This document shows, one piece after another, positions 10,103-21,342 of a stretch of 64,000 bases of DNA. Source of the DNA: an uncultured SAR86 cluster bacterium (lineage in GTDB: Bacteria; Pseudomonadota; Gammaproteobacteria; Magnimaribacterales; D2472). The DNA lies in assembly GCA_905181595.1 (NCBI GenBank), contig CAJIYI010000002.1:62001-126000 (forward strand), read 5' to 3'. How positions within the stretch are numbered: position 1 is the stretch's first letter; every line of letters starts with the position of its first letter. Position numbers and translations under genes: made by a program. A model generated the notes under the pieces. The model saw only the letters and a program-made list of their open reading frames with translations. It ran no database searches and was not told where the DNA came from.

Positions 10103-10612
10103 ATGAATATATTTATTGTCGGCCCTATGGGCTCAGGAAAAACTACTGTTGGAAAAATTGTAGCTAATGAGCTATTCCTAGAGTTTTTTGATACAGATGC
10201 AACGATTGAAGAGAAGACTGGTGTGACTATTGACTGGATCTTTGATATAGAAGGAGAGGCAGGATTTAGAAAACGAGAAACCTTGGTGCTTAAAGAGTTG
10301 GTATCATCCAACTCAATTGTACTAGCTACCGGTGGCGGCATTGTTATCGAGCCTGAGAACAGGGAATTACTAGCGTCCAGAGGCACCGTTTTTTACCTTC
10401 ATACCCCGCTCGAGACTCAAATAAGTAGAACGTCCAAAGATAAAGACAGGCCGCTTCTTAAGGGTCAGGATCCTGCAAAAGTACTTGCAGATCTTCAGGA
10501 ATCTAGACAAGTATTTTATCAAGAAGTTTCTGATCATATAATTAATACAGAAAATAAAAGCGGCTCAGACGTAGCAAATGAAATAGTCAAACTAGTGAAG
10601 AACTATGGCTAG
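10103..10612 (+). CDS. aroK: Shikimate kinase
   Basis: 169 residues. It phosphorylates shikimate at the 3-OH using ATP in the common aromatic pathway. Visible residues are the P-loop GPMGSGKTT (7-15), FFDTDATIE (shikimate-binding Asp), FRKRE (Arg), the ATGGGIV glycine triplet, DRPLL (adenine lid and Arg) and a late ESRQVFY arginine. All canonical catalytic positions are intact, unlike the paralogue at 30831-31322. Its last 8 bp overlap aroB, so the two are translationally coupled. Confidence 0.92.
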   Translation: MNIFIVGPMGSGKTTVGKIVANELFLEFFDTDATIEEKTGVTIDWIFDIEGEAGFRKRETLVLKELVSSNSIVLATGGGIVIEPENRELLASRGTVFYLHTPLETQISRTSKDKDRPLLKGQDPAKVLADLQESRQVFYQEVSDHIINTENKSGSDVANEIVKLVKNYG

Positions 10613-11676
10613 GGAGCTACTTGCAGGTCAAAAAAATAGTCAATACAAAATTATTATTGGCAAAAACTCGATTTCACAAAAAAATATATCCTCTTTTGCG
10701 AAGGGTCATAAAAAACTGTTGATCATTTCAGATACTGGCGTGCCTAAGGATATTATTCAGAATATTGTCTCCCTATCTAAATTAAAATCTAAAGTATTTA
10801 CTGTAATTTTAGATCAAGGAGAACAAGCAAAATCTCTAGCAAATTTTCAAAGAATTATTAACTTTTTAATTGATCAATAATTTTGATAGGTCAGATGGAA
10901 TTATTGCTATTGGTGGAGGTGTTGTTGGTGATATTTCTGGTTTTGTGGCTTCAGCATACTTAAGAGGTATTTCATTCATTCAGATTCCTACGACACTATT
11001 AGCTCAGGTTGATTCATCCGTTGGGGGCAAAACTGCCATAAATATTCCTGCTGGAAAGAATCTTGTCGGCGCGTTTTATAATCCTAGCGGAGTGATTATA
11101 GATACAACTGTTTTAAGCTCGCTTTCCGCTCGGCAACTCAATGCGGGACTGGCAGAAGTTATAAAGTATGGATTTATTCAAAACAAATATTTACTGTCTT
11201 TATTATCTAAACATACTGATAAAATTTTGGATCGAGAGCATAAAATAATTGAAGAAATTATTTTTGAATCAATTAAAACTAAAGCGAAAATAGTTACCAA
11301 GGATGAAAAAGAAACTGGCATGAGGGCCTTATTGAATTTTGGCCATACATTTGGTCATGCTATTGAAGCCAGTGGAAAATACAAAAAAATTCTTCATGGA
11401 GAGGCGGTAGCAAAAGGCATGCTGATCGCAAGTAAAATTTCTTTATTAGAAGGCTTGCTCACAAAGAGAGAGGCAGCAAAAATAAACGATTTATTATTGG
11501 CTTATAATTTTGATCTCGACCTTTCAGGATATAAATATTCAGATTTAAAACCCTTTATTTTTAGAGACAAAAAAGTACAGAAAGGAAAATTGAATTTAGT
11601 TTTATTAAAGGGAATTTCTAATGGGATTGTTACAAGCACATTTGATATAAAAAATTTGCCGCGTTCAATGCTCTAA
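10605..11676 (+). CDS. aroB: 3-dehydroquinate synthase, one frameshift
   Basis: NAD- and zinc-dependent enzyme of the shikimate pathway. The N-terminal part (10605-10880) carries the Rossmann-like LLIISDTGVP and the EQAKSLANFQ stretch. The C-terminal part, in another frame from about 10870, has GGGVVGDISGFVASAYLRGI, PTTLLAQVDSSVGGKTAIN, the zinc-site residues in LNFGHTFGHAIE and HGEAVAKGM. The shift lies near 10875 between LIDQ and INNFDRSDG. Joined length is about 357 residues, as expected. It overlaps aroK by 8 bp and ends 4 bp from the convergent gltB. Confidence 0.9.
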
Positions 11677-11680
11677 AAAT

Positions 11681-14600
11681 CTAGGCTGCATTTGCTGTTG
11701 TAGCCTTTAATAAGTCTTGGATATTTAAAGCAGCAGGCGACACTAACCAGAATGACGGCGAGTATCTATCAAATTCATCAAGAATAGTTTTCGCTCTCTG
11801 GCTTTTTGTTTCTTTAATATGTCGAGATAATATCTGCTTCAAAAATTTTCGATGGGACTCCATATCTTCGCTGACTATTCTATCTAAATTTACTAAGCTT
11901 CGATTGCATTGATCAAAGAACCTTCTATTAGTGTCTAATACATAGGCAAAACCTCCCGTCATACCAGCGCCAAAATTTGAACCTACCGCTCCCAGAACTG
12001 TTACATGACCACCTGTCATGTATTCGCAACAATGATCACCAGAACCTTCAATTACAGCAGATGCACCTGAATTTCTAACAGCAAATCTCTCTCCAACAGT
12101 TCCTCCAACATACAGCTCACCTCCGGTTGCGCCATACAATGCAGTGTTTCCCGCTAGAACTGTTGGCGAAGTTTGAGAGGCATATTGCGATGAATTAGAA
12201 ATAACTATTTTACCGCCGTTCATGCCCTTCCCAACATAATCATTGGCATCACCTTGCAAAATGAGATTCAATCCATTGGCATTCCATGCTCCAAAACTTT
12301 GACCTGCAGAGCCCTGAAAATTTAAAGTCTGTTTTTGTGTCACTCCTTTTTCGCCGTAAGTTGATGCAATAAAGCCTGAAGCTTGAGCTCCCACAGATCG
12401 GTCGCGATTAGAAATATTATAAGAGAAGTTAGATTGCTTATTTTGTATAATAGGGTTTTTTAAGTCGTGCATTATCTGCTTATTTAATGCTGCGCGATCC
12501 CAAGGATCATTTGATTTAGTGGTACAAAAATGAGGTGACTGGGACTTCTTATTTGTATACAGAATTGCAGAAATATCTATATTTTCTGTTCTTGAATCCA
12601 GCTGTGAAATATCTTTGAGATATTGGGTTTGCCCTATTATCTCCTCAAGACTGGAAACTCCTAACTCGCTCAAAATTTGACTGACTTCATTCGCGATAAA
12701 GTTAAAGTAATTTACTACTTTTTCTTTTTCGCCAACATAATGATGATCAATAATATCTCTGCGCTGGGTGGCAACTCCAGTAGCGCAATTATTAAGATGG
12801 CAAATTCGAAGATACTTACAGCCCATAGCAATCATTGGGCCAGTACCAAATCCAAAAGATTCTGCACCTAAAATTGCTGCTTTAATTACATCGAGCCCTG
12901 TTTTAAGGCCTCCATCTGCTTGTAATCTTACTTTGTGTCGAAGGTTGCTGTCTCTAAGGGCTTGATGCGCCTCAGATAGACCAAGCTCCCATGGAGATCC
13001 TGCGTATCTAATAGAAGAAAGAGGGCTAGCACCGGTACCACCATCATGACCTGAGATAGTTATTAAATCTGCATATGCTTTTGCAACACCCGCAGCAATA
13101 GTCCCAACACCTGGCTCTGAAACAAGCTTTACAGATACTAGAGCTTTTGGGTTGACTTGTTTTAAATCAAAAATAAGCTGTGCTAAATCTTCAATTGAGT
13201 AAATGTCATGATGTGGCGGTGGCGAAATAAGGGTAATTCCAGGAGTGGAATATCGAAGTTTTGCTATGAGGGCATTTACTTTTCCACCAGGTAACTGACC
13301 ACCCTCGCCTGGTTTAGCACCCTGAGCAATCTTAATTTGCAGCACTTCTGCATTTACTAAATATTCAGGTGTGACACCAAATCGTCCAGAAGCAACTTGT
13401 TTAATTTTAGACATCTTGCTTGTGCCATATCGCTCTTTGGCCTCACCACCCTCTCCTGAATTAGAGCGAGCACCCATACTATTCATCGCCTCAGCTAAAG
13501 TTTCATGAGCATCTGGAGACAAGGCACCCAGACTCATTCCCGCCGAGTCAAATTTTTTGAGTATCGATGAAACAGGCATAACCTTCGCTTGTTTTAATTT
13601 TTTTGGATACTTTAATGCCATCAAATCTCTCAACATAGCAGGCGTGCGAAGATTCACTAAGTCAGCGTACTCTTTGTAAACTTTCTCTGAGCCAGACGTT
13701 ACAGCTTCTTGCAGTTTTTTAACAACTTCAGGGTTGTAGGCATGATATTCACCGCCATGCACAAACTTTAATAAGCCGCCTAGACCTATTTCACTAACAT
13801 TTGAATGTGCATACTTTGTTAAAGATCTCATTTCGGTATCTAAATCAGAAAAAGTTTTGCCACCTACTCTGCTAACAGTATTTGTAAAAGATAGGTTAAC
13901 AACATCCGTATTTAATCCAACGATTTCATGCAGTTGAGAGCCTCTATAACTGGAAATAGTTGAGATGCCTATCTTGGAAATAATTTTTAGCAGCCCTTTA
14001 TTAATTCCTTTCCTGTATTTTGCGCAGTTAGCAGTTGGACTACCTTTAAGATCATTTCGATGAGTGAGATCTAAAATAATTTGAAATGCAAGCCATGGGA
14101 AAACAGCGGTGGCACCAAAACTTAACAAGCATGCAATCTGATGAGTATCACGGGCTGTGGCAGAACTAACAATCAAGTTTGCATCTGATCGCAATCCTAG
14201 CTTTACAAGCTCTTGATGGATGCAGCCTACGGCAAGTAATGCATTAATAGATAAAGCATCTCCCTTAGGCAGAATTTCATCTAAATGGATTATGACCACT
14301 CCCTTTCTTACCGCTTTTACAACCTTAGTAGTCAAGACTTTCCAAGGCATCTTTAAGCTTCAGCTTTGGTGAGTAAACTAAATCAAAACTTTCAGCTTGA
14401 AAATAAGAATTATCAAGCAAAGAATTTAATTTTTTATGTGATAAAACTGGTGAGGTGCTAACAATTCTTTTTGCATGATCCTCTGTTTCTTCAAAAATAT
14501 TTAACTCGGGGCCGAAGCAGGCTTCTAGGGACATAACGCTAGCTTCTCTTAAAGAATCTATCGGAGGATTCGTAACTTGCGCAAATTGCTGTCTAAAATA

Positions 14601-16130
14601 ATCATAGATTGATCTTGGCATGGTGCTCAGAACAGCCAACGCAGTATCATCTCCCATTGACCCAGTTCCCTCTATACCCTCTAGAGCAAGGGGCTTAATA
14701 ACAGACACTCTTTCTTCATTGAATAGAGAAAAGAGTTTTGAAGATTTAATTAAGTCATTGTGTGGCATTTTTTTGATGCTCGGTCCCTCGAAAGCATCTA
14801 AAGTTGATTCAAGATAAATAGCAGATTTTTTTAACCACTCTCGGTAAGGCTTTTTCTGTTTTAATTGATCATCAATTATTTGCTGATCTAAGACTTCTCC
14901 TGTTTCAGTGTTCACGGCAAAAATTCCACCAGGGCTTAAGCGGCCTTTTTGTAGAACCTCATCTTCATCTGTTGGATAAATTCCTGTTTCCGATGCCACA
15001 CAAATCATCCCATTATTAAGTACTTGATATCTTGCGGGGCGTAAACCATTTCTGTCTAATACACATATTGCCCATTGGCCATCAGACATAACTATCCCTG
15101 CAGGGCCATCCCAGGCTTCCATGTGCATGGAGTTATACTCATGAAATGCTCTAATTTCTGGATCCATGGTATGAATATTCTGCCATGCTGGTGGCAAGAC
15201 CATTCTAATTGCTCGAAAAAAATTGATGCCACCCTTCACAAGCAACTCAACCATATTATCTAGTGCAGAAGAATCTGATCCAGTTTCGTTAACTAAGGAT
15301 GAAAATTTATCTATGTCGGGTATTAAAGGAGAAGAGAACTTGGAAGCCCTCGCTTTGACCCAATTCCTATTGCCTCGAATCGCATTGATCTCACCATTAT
15401 GAGCCAACAGCCTAAAGGGTTGAGCTAAATGCCAACGAGGTTGAGTATTGGTTGAGAATCGTTGGTGAAATAAGCATATTTTTGCTCTAAATGATTTTCT
15501 TCCAATGTCTTTATAAAAATCACTAATAGCATTTGGGAGCATTAAGCCCTTATAAACGATTGTTTGGCTAGACATGCTACAAACGTAAAGTTTTTCATCA
15601 TTACTATGTATATCTTCAATTTTTTTTCTGGCTTGCAGCAAACAGGACTCGAAGCGGTCTCGACCAAAATCTTTTGAAGTGGGGGCTATGAAAAGTTGAT
15701 TGATATTTGGGAGGGACTCTAAAGCAATTGGGCCAAGTATCGATTTATTAACTGGAACATCTCTTTTGCAAATCAGAGTTAGGCTTTCAGAATCTAAAAT
15801 AGATTTAATTTTAGTAATGTCTCTCTGTAATAAATGCGAGGAAAATATTTGAGCTACGCCAAATAACTCTGGAAGTTCAATGCCAAGTTCTTTTTTTAGA
15901 GCTTTTTGAAAAAATTTTCTATTCAGATCAAATAAAAGACCACAGCCATCACCGGTTTTTCCATCTGAGCCTATTGCACCTCGATGGGTCATGCTGGTAA
16001 GACCAACAATTGATCTTTTTACAACTTCTCTATTTGGAGTTCCATGGCGATTAACAATTAAACCAAAACCACAGTTGTCTTTGGCCTGACTTTCATTGTA
16101 TAGCGATATGTTTTTTTTATGATGTGGCAT
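11681..16130 (-). CDS. gltB: Glutamate synthase (NADPH) large subunit, one frameshift
   Basis: About 1,480 residues once joined. The start is ATG 16130. A 19-residue propeptide precedes Cys20 of DNCGFG, the N-terminal nucleophile of the glutamine amidotransferase domain. The first frame ends near 14330. The second frame (11681-14350) holds the FMN-binding synthase domain (HDGGTGASPLSS), the 3Fe-4S cysteines in CKYLRICHLNNC and the C-terminal glycine-repeat GXGXG domain. The enzyme moves the glutamine amide to 2-oxoglutarate. It is transcribed away from gltD across a 64-bp gap, whereas gltBD is normally one co-directional operon. The frameshift in so conserved a gene suggests a sequence error. 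Confidence 0.92.
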
Positions 16131-16155
16131 GTAAGTTATGCATATTAACACATTA

Positions 16156-16174
16156 ATGTCATACTATGTCATAC
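16156..16174. repeat. Tandem 9-bp direct repeat in the gltB/gltD divergent promoter
   Basis: ATGTCATAC occurs twice, at 16156-16164 and 16166-16174, with starts exactly 10 bp apart (one helical turn). It lies in the short gap between the divergent gltB and gltD starts. Such phasing is typical of a binding site for a protein contacting one DNA face. No regulator is identified. Confidence 0.45.
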
Positions 16175-16182
16175 GTTATTAA

Positions 16183-17862
<1,680 letters not shown>

Positions 17863-18879
17863 ATGAATAATTCTAGTTTTTTACAAGCTCTTAGTCGCGA
17901 GAAAAATGATGTTCCGCCAATTTGGTTTATGCGTCAAGCTGGAAGATATCTTCCTGAGTATCAAACAATAAGAAAGAATTATAAAAATTTTCTAGACATG
18001 TGCAAAGAACCACGAACCTGTGCTGAACTTGCATTGCAGCCGATAGAAAGATTTGATTTAGATGCATCTATATTATTTTCAGATATTCTGACTATTCCTG
18101 ATGCATTTAATTTAGGTTTAGCATTTCATGAGGGAGAAGGACCAAAGTTTAGCAATCCAATTTCAACTCCGCAGGATATTGCTAGGTTAGAAGATTTTCA
18201 GATTGAAAAATTGAGTTACGTTTATAAAGCTGTAGAAGAGACTAAAAAGATTCTGCCAGCCACTCTTCCTTTAATTGGATTTTGTGGTAGCCCTTGGACT
18301 TTAGCAGCTTATTCTATCGAGGGAGGAGGATCTAAAGATTTTGCAAAAACAAAAAAATTTATATCTGATCACCCTGAAGCTGTTAAAGATTATTTAGAAA
18401 TTATTACTGATGCTTGTTTTCAGTATTTAAAACAACAAGTTTTATCAGGCGTGAATGCATTACAAATTTTTGACTCTTGGGCAGATCTTTTAAATCCAAA
18501 TGATTTAGAGACATACTCCTTAAAATATACACGTAAGCTTGCACGAAAATTAAAAGAAGATGTGGTTACATCCAAGACTCCTATTATTCTGTTTGAAAAA
18601 GCGCCTCAAAAAAAAATCTCTGATATTTTATTTGAGGATTTGTCCTGCATAAGTCTGCACTGGAGTGAGTCAATTGAAAGTGTTTCAGAAAATTTAAAAG
18701 GTCAATTCGCCATTCAAGGAAATTTAAATCCATTATTTTTACTGGAGTCTGATGAAATTATTCAAGCTGAAACTAAAAAGATTTGTGGTGCAATGAAAAA
18801 CTTTCCAGGATTTATTTTTAATTTAGGTCATGGGATTACGCCCGATATAAAACCTGAAAAAGTACGAGGTCATGATTGA
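17863..18879 (+). CDS. hemE: Uroporphyrinogen decarboxylase
   Basis: 338 residues, the usual length being about 340-355. It removes four acetate carboxyls from uroporphyrinogen III in haem synthesis. It carries the signature PPIWFMRQAGRYLPEY (about 17-32), the catalytic Asp region FSDILTIPDAF, GFCGSPWTLAAY, FDSWADLL and the terminal NLGHGITPDIKPE. The ATG directly follows the gltD stop codon, so it is likely co-transcribed. The order gltD-hemE matches pseudomonads. hemJ and hemL also lie in this window. Confidence 0.93.
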   Translation: MNNSSFLQALSREKNDVPPIWFMRQAGRYLPEYQTIRKNYKNFLDMCKEPRTCAELALQPIERFDLDASILFSDILTIPDAFNLGLAFHEGEGPKFSNPISTPQDIARLEDFQIEKLSYVYKAVEETKKILPATLPLIGFCGSPWTLAAYSIEGGGSKDFAKTKKFISDHPEAVKDYLEIITDACFQYLKQQVLSGVNALQIFDSWADLLNPNDLETYSLKYTRKLARKLKEDVVTSKTPIILFEKAPQKKISDILFEDLSCISLHWSESIESVSENLKGQFAIQGNLNPLFLLESDEIIQAETKKICGAMKNFPGFIFNLGHGITPDIKPEKVRGHD

Positions 18880-18935
18880 TGCAGTGAGAACTTAATTGCA
18901 GTATCCTTATATTTGAATCTTTATTTAAAATAAAT

Positions 18936-19388
18936 ATGAAATCTAAATTATCTAAATTTACTTCTACAGAATCAGTATTTAGCAAAAGTCTCTCATGGAC
19001 CACAATTGCTAGTGAGAAAGCCCTATTAGCAGCCATTGGAATTGCAACCTGCATTGCTGCTGCGCAATATTTATTTGGAATGTTGGTAGCAAGAGCTATT
19101 ACGCTTCCTGACCTATTTATGCTGTTTATTTATGCAGAAATTATTGGAATGGTTGGGGCCTTTTATAGTACTAATAGAATTCCAGTGACGCTACCCATTA
19201 TTATTGCCATTACAGCTTTATGTAGATTAATTATTATGCACAGCAAAGAAATGGATGCCCTTGTAGTTCTAGGTGAAGCAGGTGCAATTCTTATTTTGTC
19301 AGGTGCGGCCTACGTGATGAGCATGAAAGACAAAGTGAGCATAGAGAAGCTGCAAATGATCAGCGATAAAGAGCCAACAAAAGATTAA
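18936..19388 (+). CDS. PsiE-family membrane protein
   Basis: 150 residues with about four predicted membrane helices. It shows the family pattern LFIYAEIIGMVGAF, a short polar loop, then IPVTLPIIIAITALCRLIIM, as in phosphate-starvation-inducible PsiE proteins. Function is unknown even in E. coli. No Pho box is evident upstream. Its 3' end overlaps the convergent tesB gene by 4 bp. The hydrophilic C-terminus is lysine- and glutamate-rich. Confidence 0.65.
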   Translation: MKSKLSKFTSTESVFSKSLSWTTIASEKALLAAIGIATCIAAAQYLFGMLVARAITLPDLFMLFIYAEIIGMVGAFYSTNRIPVTLPIIIAITALCRLIIMHSKEMDALVVLGEAGAILILSGAAYVMSMKDKVSIEKLQMISDKEPTKD

Positions 19389-20245
19389 TCCCAAACTCTC
19401 ATCAATCCCTCTTGTGAAGTAGAGGCAATCAGCTTTCCTGCTTTGGTGTAGATTGATCCACGTGAAAATCCTCTTGCATTACTCGAAACGGGGCTGTCAA
19501 TTTGATATAGCACCCAATCATTAAAATTCATTTTGGAATGAAACCACATGGCATGATCCAAGCTAGCACCTTGAAATTTTTTGGACATAAAATTCATCCC
19601 ATGAGGATTGACTGCCGTTCCAAGAAGGCCCATATCAGAAACATACAAAAGAAGAGCTTGGTGAATTCTCTCGTCTTTGGGGAGTTTTCCAGCAGGCTTC
19701 ATCCATGTATTTTTATAAGGTGGAGTTTTTTGGGGTTTTAACAGATCTTGAAATTCTACCTGCCTCATTTCTATCTCTCTTTCCCGAAGCCACATTGGCA
19801 GATACTCCTTAGGAATTTGGCCTTTCATTTTATTTCTAATTTCCAATTCACTTTCAAGCCCTTCTGGTCCAGCGATATCACTCATTTTAATTTGATGGCT
19901 GAGTCCTTTTTCTCTCTTTTGAAATGAAATGGAGCTAGTAAATATAGCCTCTCCATTTTGTACAGCATTAACTCTTCTTGTAGTAAAACTTTTTCCATCT
20001 CTAATACGGTCAACTTCAAAAATAATATCTTGTTTAAAATCTCCAGGTCTTAAAAAATATGAATGAAAGGAATGAGCCATCCTTCCCTTTTCAACTGTTT
20101 GGTATCCAGCAATAAGACACTGCGCCATGATTTGCCCACCAAAAATTCTCTTAAAACCTACACTTTCTCCGTTCCAGGAAAAAAGGTCGCGATCAATTTT
20201 ATTTAATTGAAATAAATTGAGGGTTTTAGTTAATGCTTTGGCCAT
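19385..20245 (-). CDS. tesB: Acyl-CoA thioesterase II (TesB)
   Basis: Double-hotdog thioesterase hydrolysing medium and long acyl-CoAs. N-terminal hotdog: FGGQIMAQCLIAGYQTV, HSFHSYFLRPGD, RDGKSFTTRRV. C-terminal hotdog: LLLYVSDMGLLGTA with the conserved Asp, LDHAMWFH and the terminal TSQEGLMR. An ATG at 20245 (MAKALTK) aligns with the E. coli start and gives 286 residues; an upstream in-frame ATG at 20275 would add 10. Neither has a strong ribosome site. It is divergent from cobS with a perfect palindrome between them. Confidence 0.88.
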   Translation of the reverse strand: MAKALTKTLNLFQLNKIDRDLFSWNGESVGFKRIFGGQIMAQCLIAGYQTVEKGRMAHSFHSYFLRPGDFKQDIIFEVDRIRDGKSFTTRRVNAVQNGEAIFTSSISFQKREKGLSHQIKMSDIAGPEGLESELEIRNKMKGQIPKEYLPMWLREREIEMRQVEFQDLLKPQKTPPYKNTWMKPAGKLPKDERIHQALLLYVSDMGLLGTAVNPHGMNFMSKKFQGASLDHAMWFHSKMNFNDWVLYQIDSPVSSNARGFSRGSIYTKAGKLIASTSQEGLMRVWD

Positions 20246-20300
20246 AATTTTGCTAAGTAGGGATTTAAAAATCATCTTACATTGATTAAATTAAAACTAG

Positions 20301-20321
20301 AACTTTTGCTTTGCAAAAGTT
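20301..20321. promoter_or_regulatory. Perfect 21-bp palindrome between tesB and cobS
   Basis: AACTTTTGC at 20301-20309 and its exact complement GCAAAAGTT at 20313-20321 flank a TTT spacer. The site sits in the 110-bp divergent gap, 35 bp from the cobS start and 55 bp from the tesB start. It could be an operator for a dimeric repressor, or a hairpin in the cobS leader. No T-run follows, so it is unlikely to be a terminator. Confidence 0.5.
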
Positions 20322-20355
20322 AGCATAGACCCCTTAAAAAATTATAAGTTACATC

Positions 20356-21339
20356 ATGATGGATTCTGAAAGAATAAACTTGCCAAAATTACCCGATCAA
20401 AAAGTTAATGTTAAAAAAATATTTGGCATTGATTCAGATCTTACTGTCCTAGGATTTAAAGAAAAGACTGCTTGGGTTCCAGAAATTGATCCAACATATG
20501 TATTTGATAAAGATACTACTCTATCTATTCTTGCTGGCTTTGAGCATGATCGAAGGGTCATGATTCAGGGTTACCACGGCACTGGAAAATCAACACACAT
20601 AGAACAAGTTGCTGCGAGACTAAATTGGCCTTGTGTTCGAATAAATCTTGATAGTCATATAAGTAGAATTGATTTGCTTGGAAAAGATGCAATTGTTTTA
20701 AAAGATGGAAAGCAGGTTACAGAATTTAAGGAAGGAATTTTGCCGTGGTCAATTCAAAATCCAGTAGCAATTGTTTTTGATGAATATGATGCTGGGCGAC
20801 CCGATGTTATGTTTGTAATACAAAGAATTCTAGAGGTTGATGGAAAATTAACTTTGTTAGATCAAAATCAAGTAATCTCCCCTCACTCAAGCTTCAGGCT
20901 TTTTGCTACAACCAATACAGTTGGACTGGGTGATGTAACAGGTCTCTATCACGGAACTCAACAAATTAACCAAGGTCAAATGGATCGTTGGCACATATTA
21001 TCTACTCTTAATTACCTCGATAAGTCTCATGAATTAAGTGTGGTGTTAGGAAAAGTTCCTGAATTAAAAAATACAAAAGATAAGGCAATGGTCAAGAGCA
21101 TGATTCAACTGGCTGATTTAACAAGACAAGGTTTTATCAATGAAGATATATCAAATCTTATGTCTCCAAGGACGGTCATTACTTGGGCGCAAAATTACAT
21201 GATATTTAACGATATTAAACATTCCTTTAGATTAACGTTTTTAAACAAATGTGATGAGTCTGAAAGACCTATAGTGGCTGAGTATTTTCAACGCTGTTTT
21301 GGAGAAGACCTAACTGAGAGTCATAATCCTGAGCGCTAG
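20356..21339 (+). CDS. cobS: CobS-like AAA+ ATPase (cobaltochelatase small ATPase subunit)
   Basis: 327 residues. It is a MoxR/CobS-type AAA+ ATPase with Walker A GYHGTGKST (about 74-82), Walker B IVFDEYDAG, sensor 1 LFATTNTVG and the arginine-finger region QINQGQMDRW. The CobS signature RINLDSHISRIDLLGKD is present. In aerobic cobalamin synthesis CobS and CobT drive cobalt insertion by CobN. Here cobT follows after 3 bp but no cobN or other corrin gene is in the window. A chelatase-independent chaperone role, as for MoxR/VWA pairs, is therefore possible. Two ATGs (20356, 20359) are equivalent starts. Confidence 0.85.
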   Translation: MMDSERINLPKLPDQKVNVKKIFGIDSDLTVLGFKEKTAWVPEIDPTYVFDKDTTLSILAGFEHDRRVMIQGYHGTGKSTHIEQVAARLNWPCVRINLDSHISRIDLLGKDAIVLKDGKQVTEFKEGILPWSIQNPVAIVFDEYDAGRPDVMFVIQRILEVDGKLTLLDQNQVISPHSSFRLFATTNTVGLGDVTGLYHGTQQINQGQMDRWHILSTLNYLDKSHELSVVLGKVPELKNTKDKAMVKSMIQLADLTRQGFINEDISNLMSPRTVITWAQNYMIFNDIKHSFRLTFLNKCDESERPIVAEYFQRCFGEDLTESHNPER

Positions 21340-21342
21340 ATT

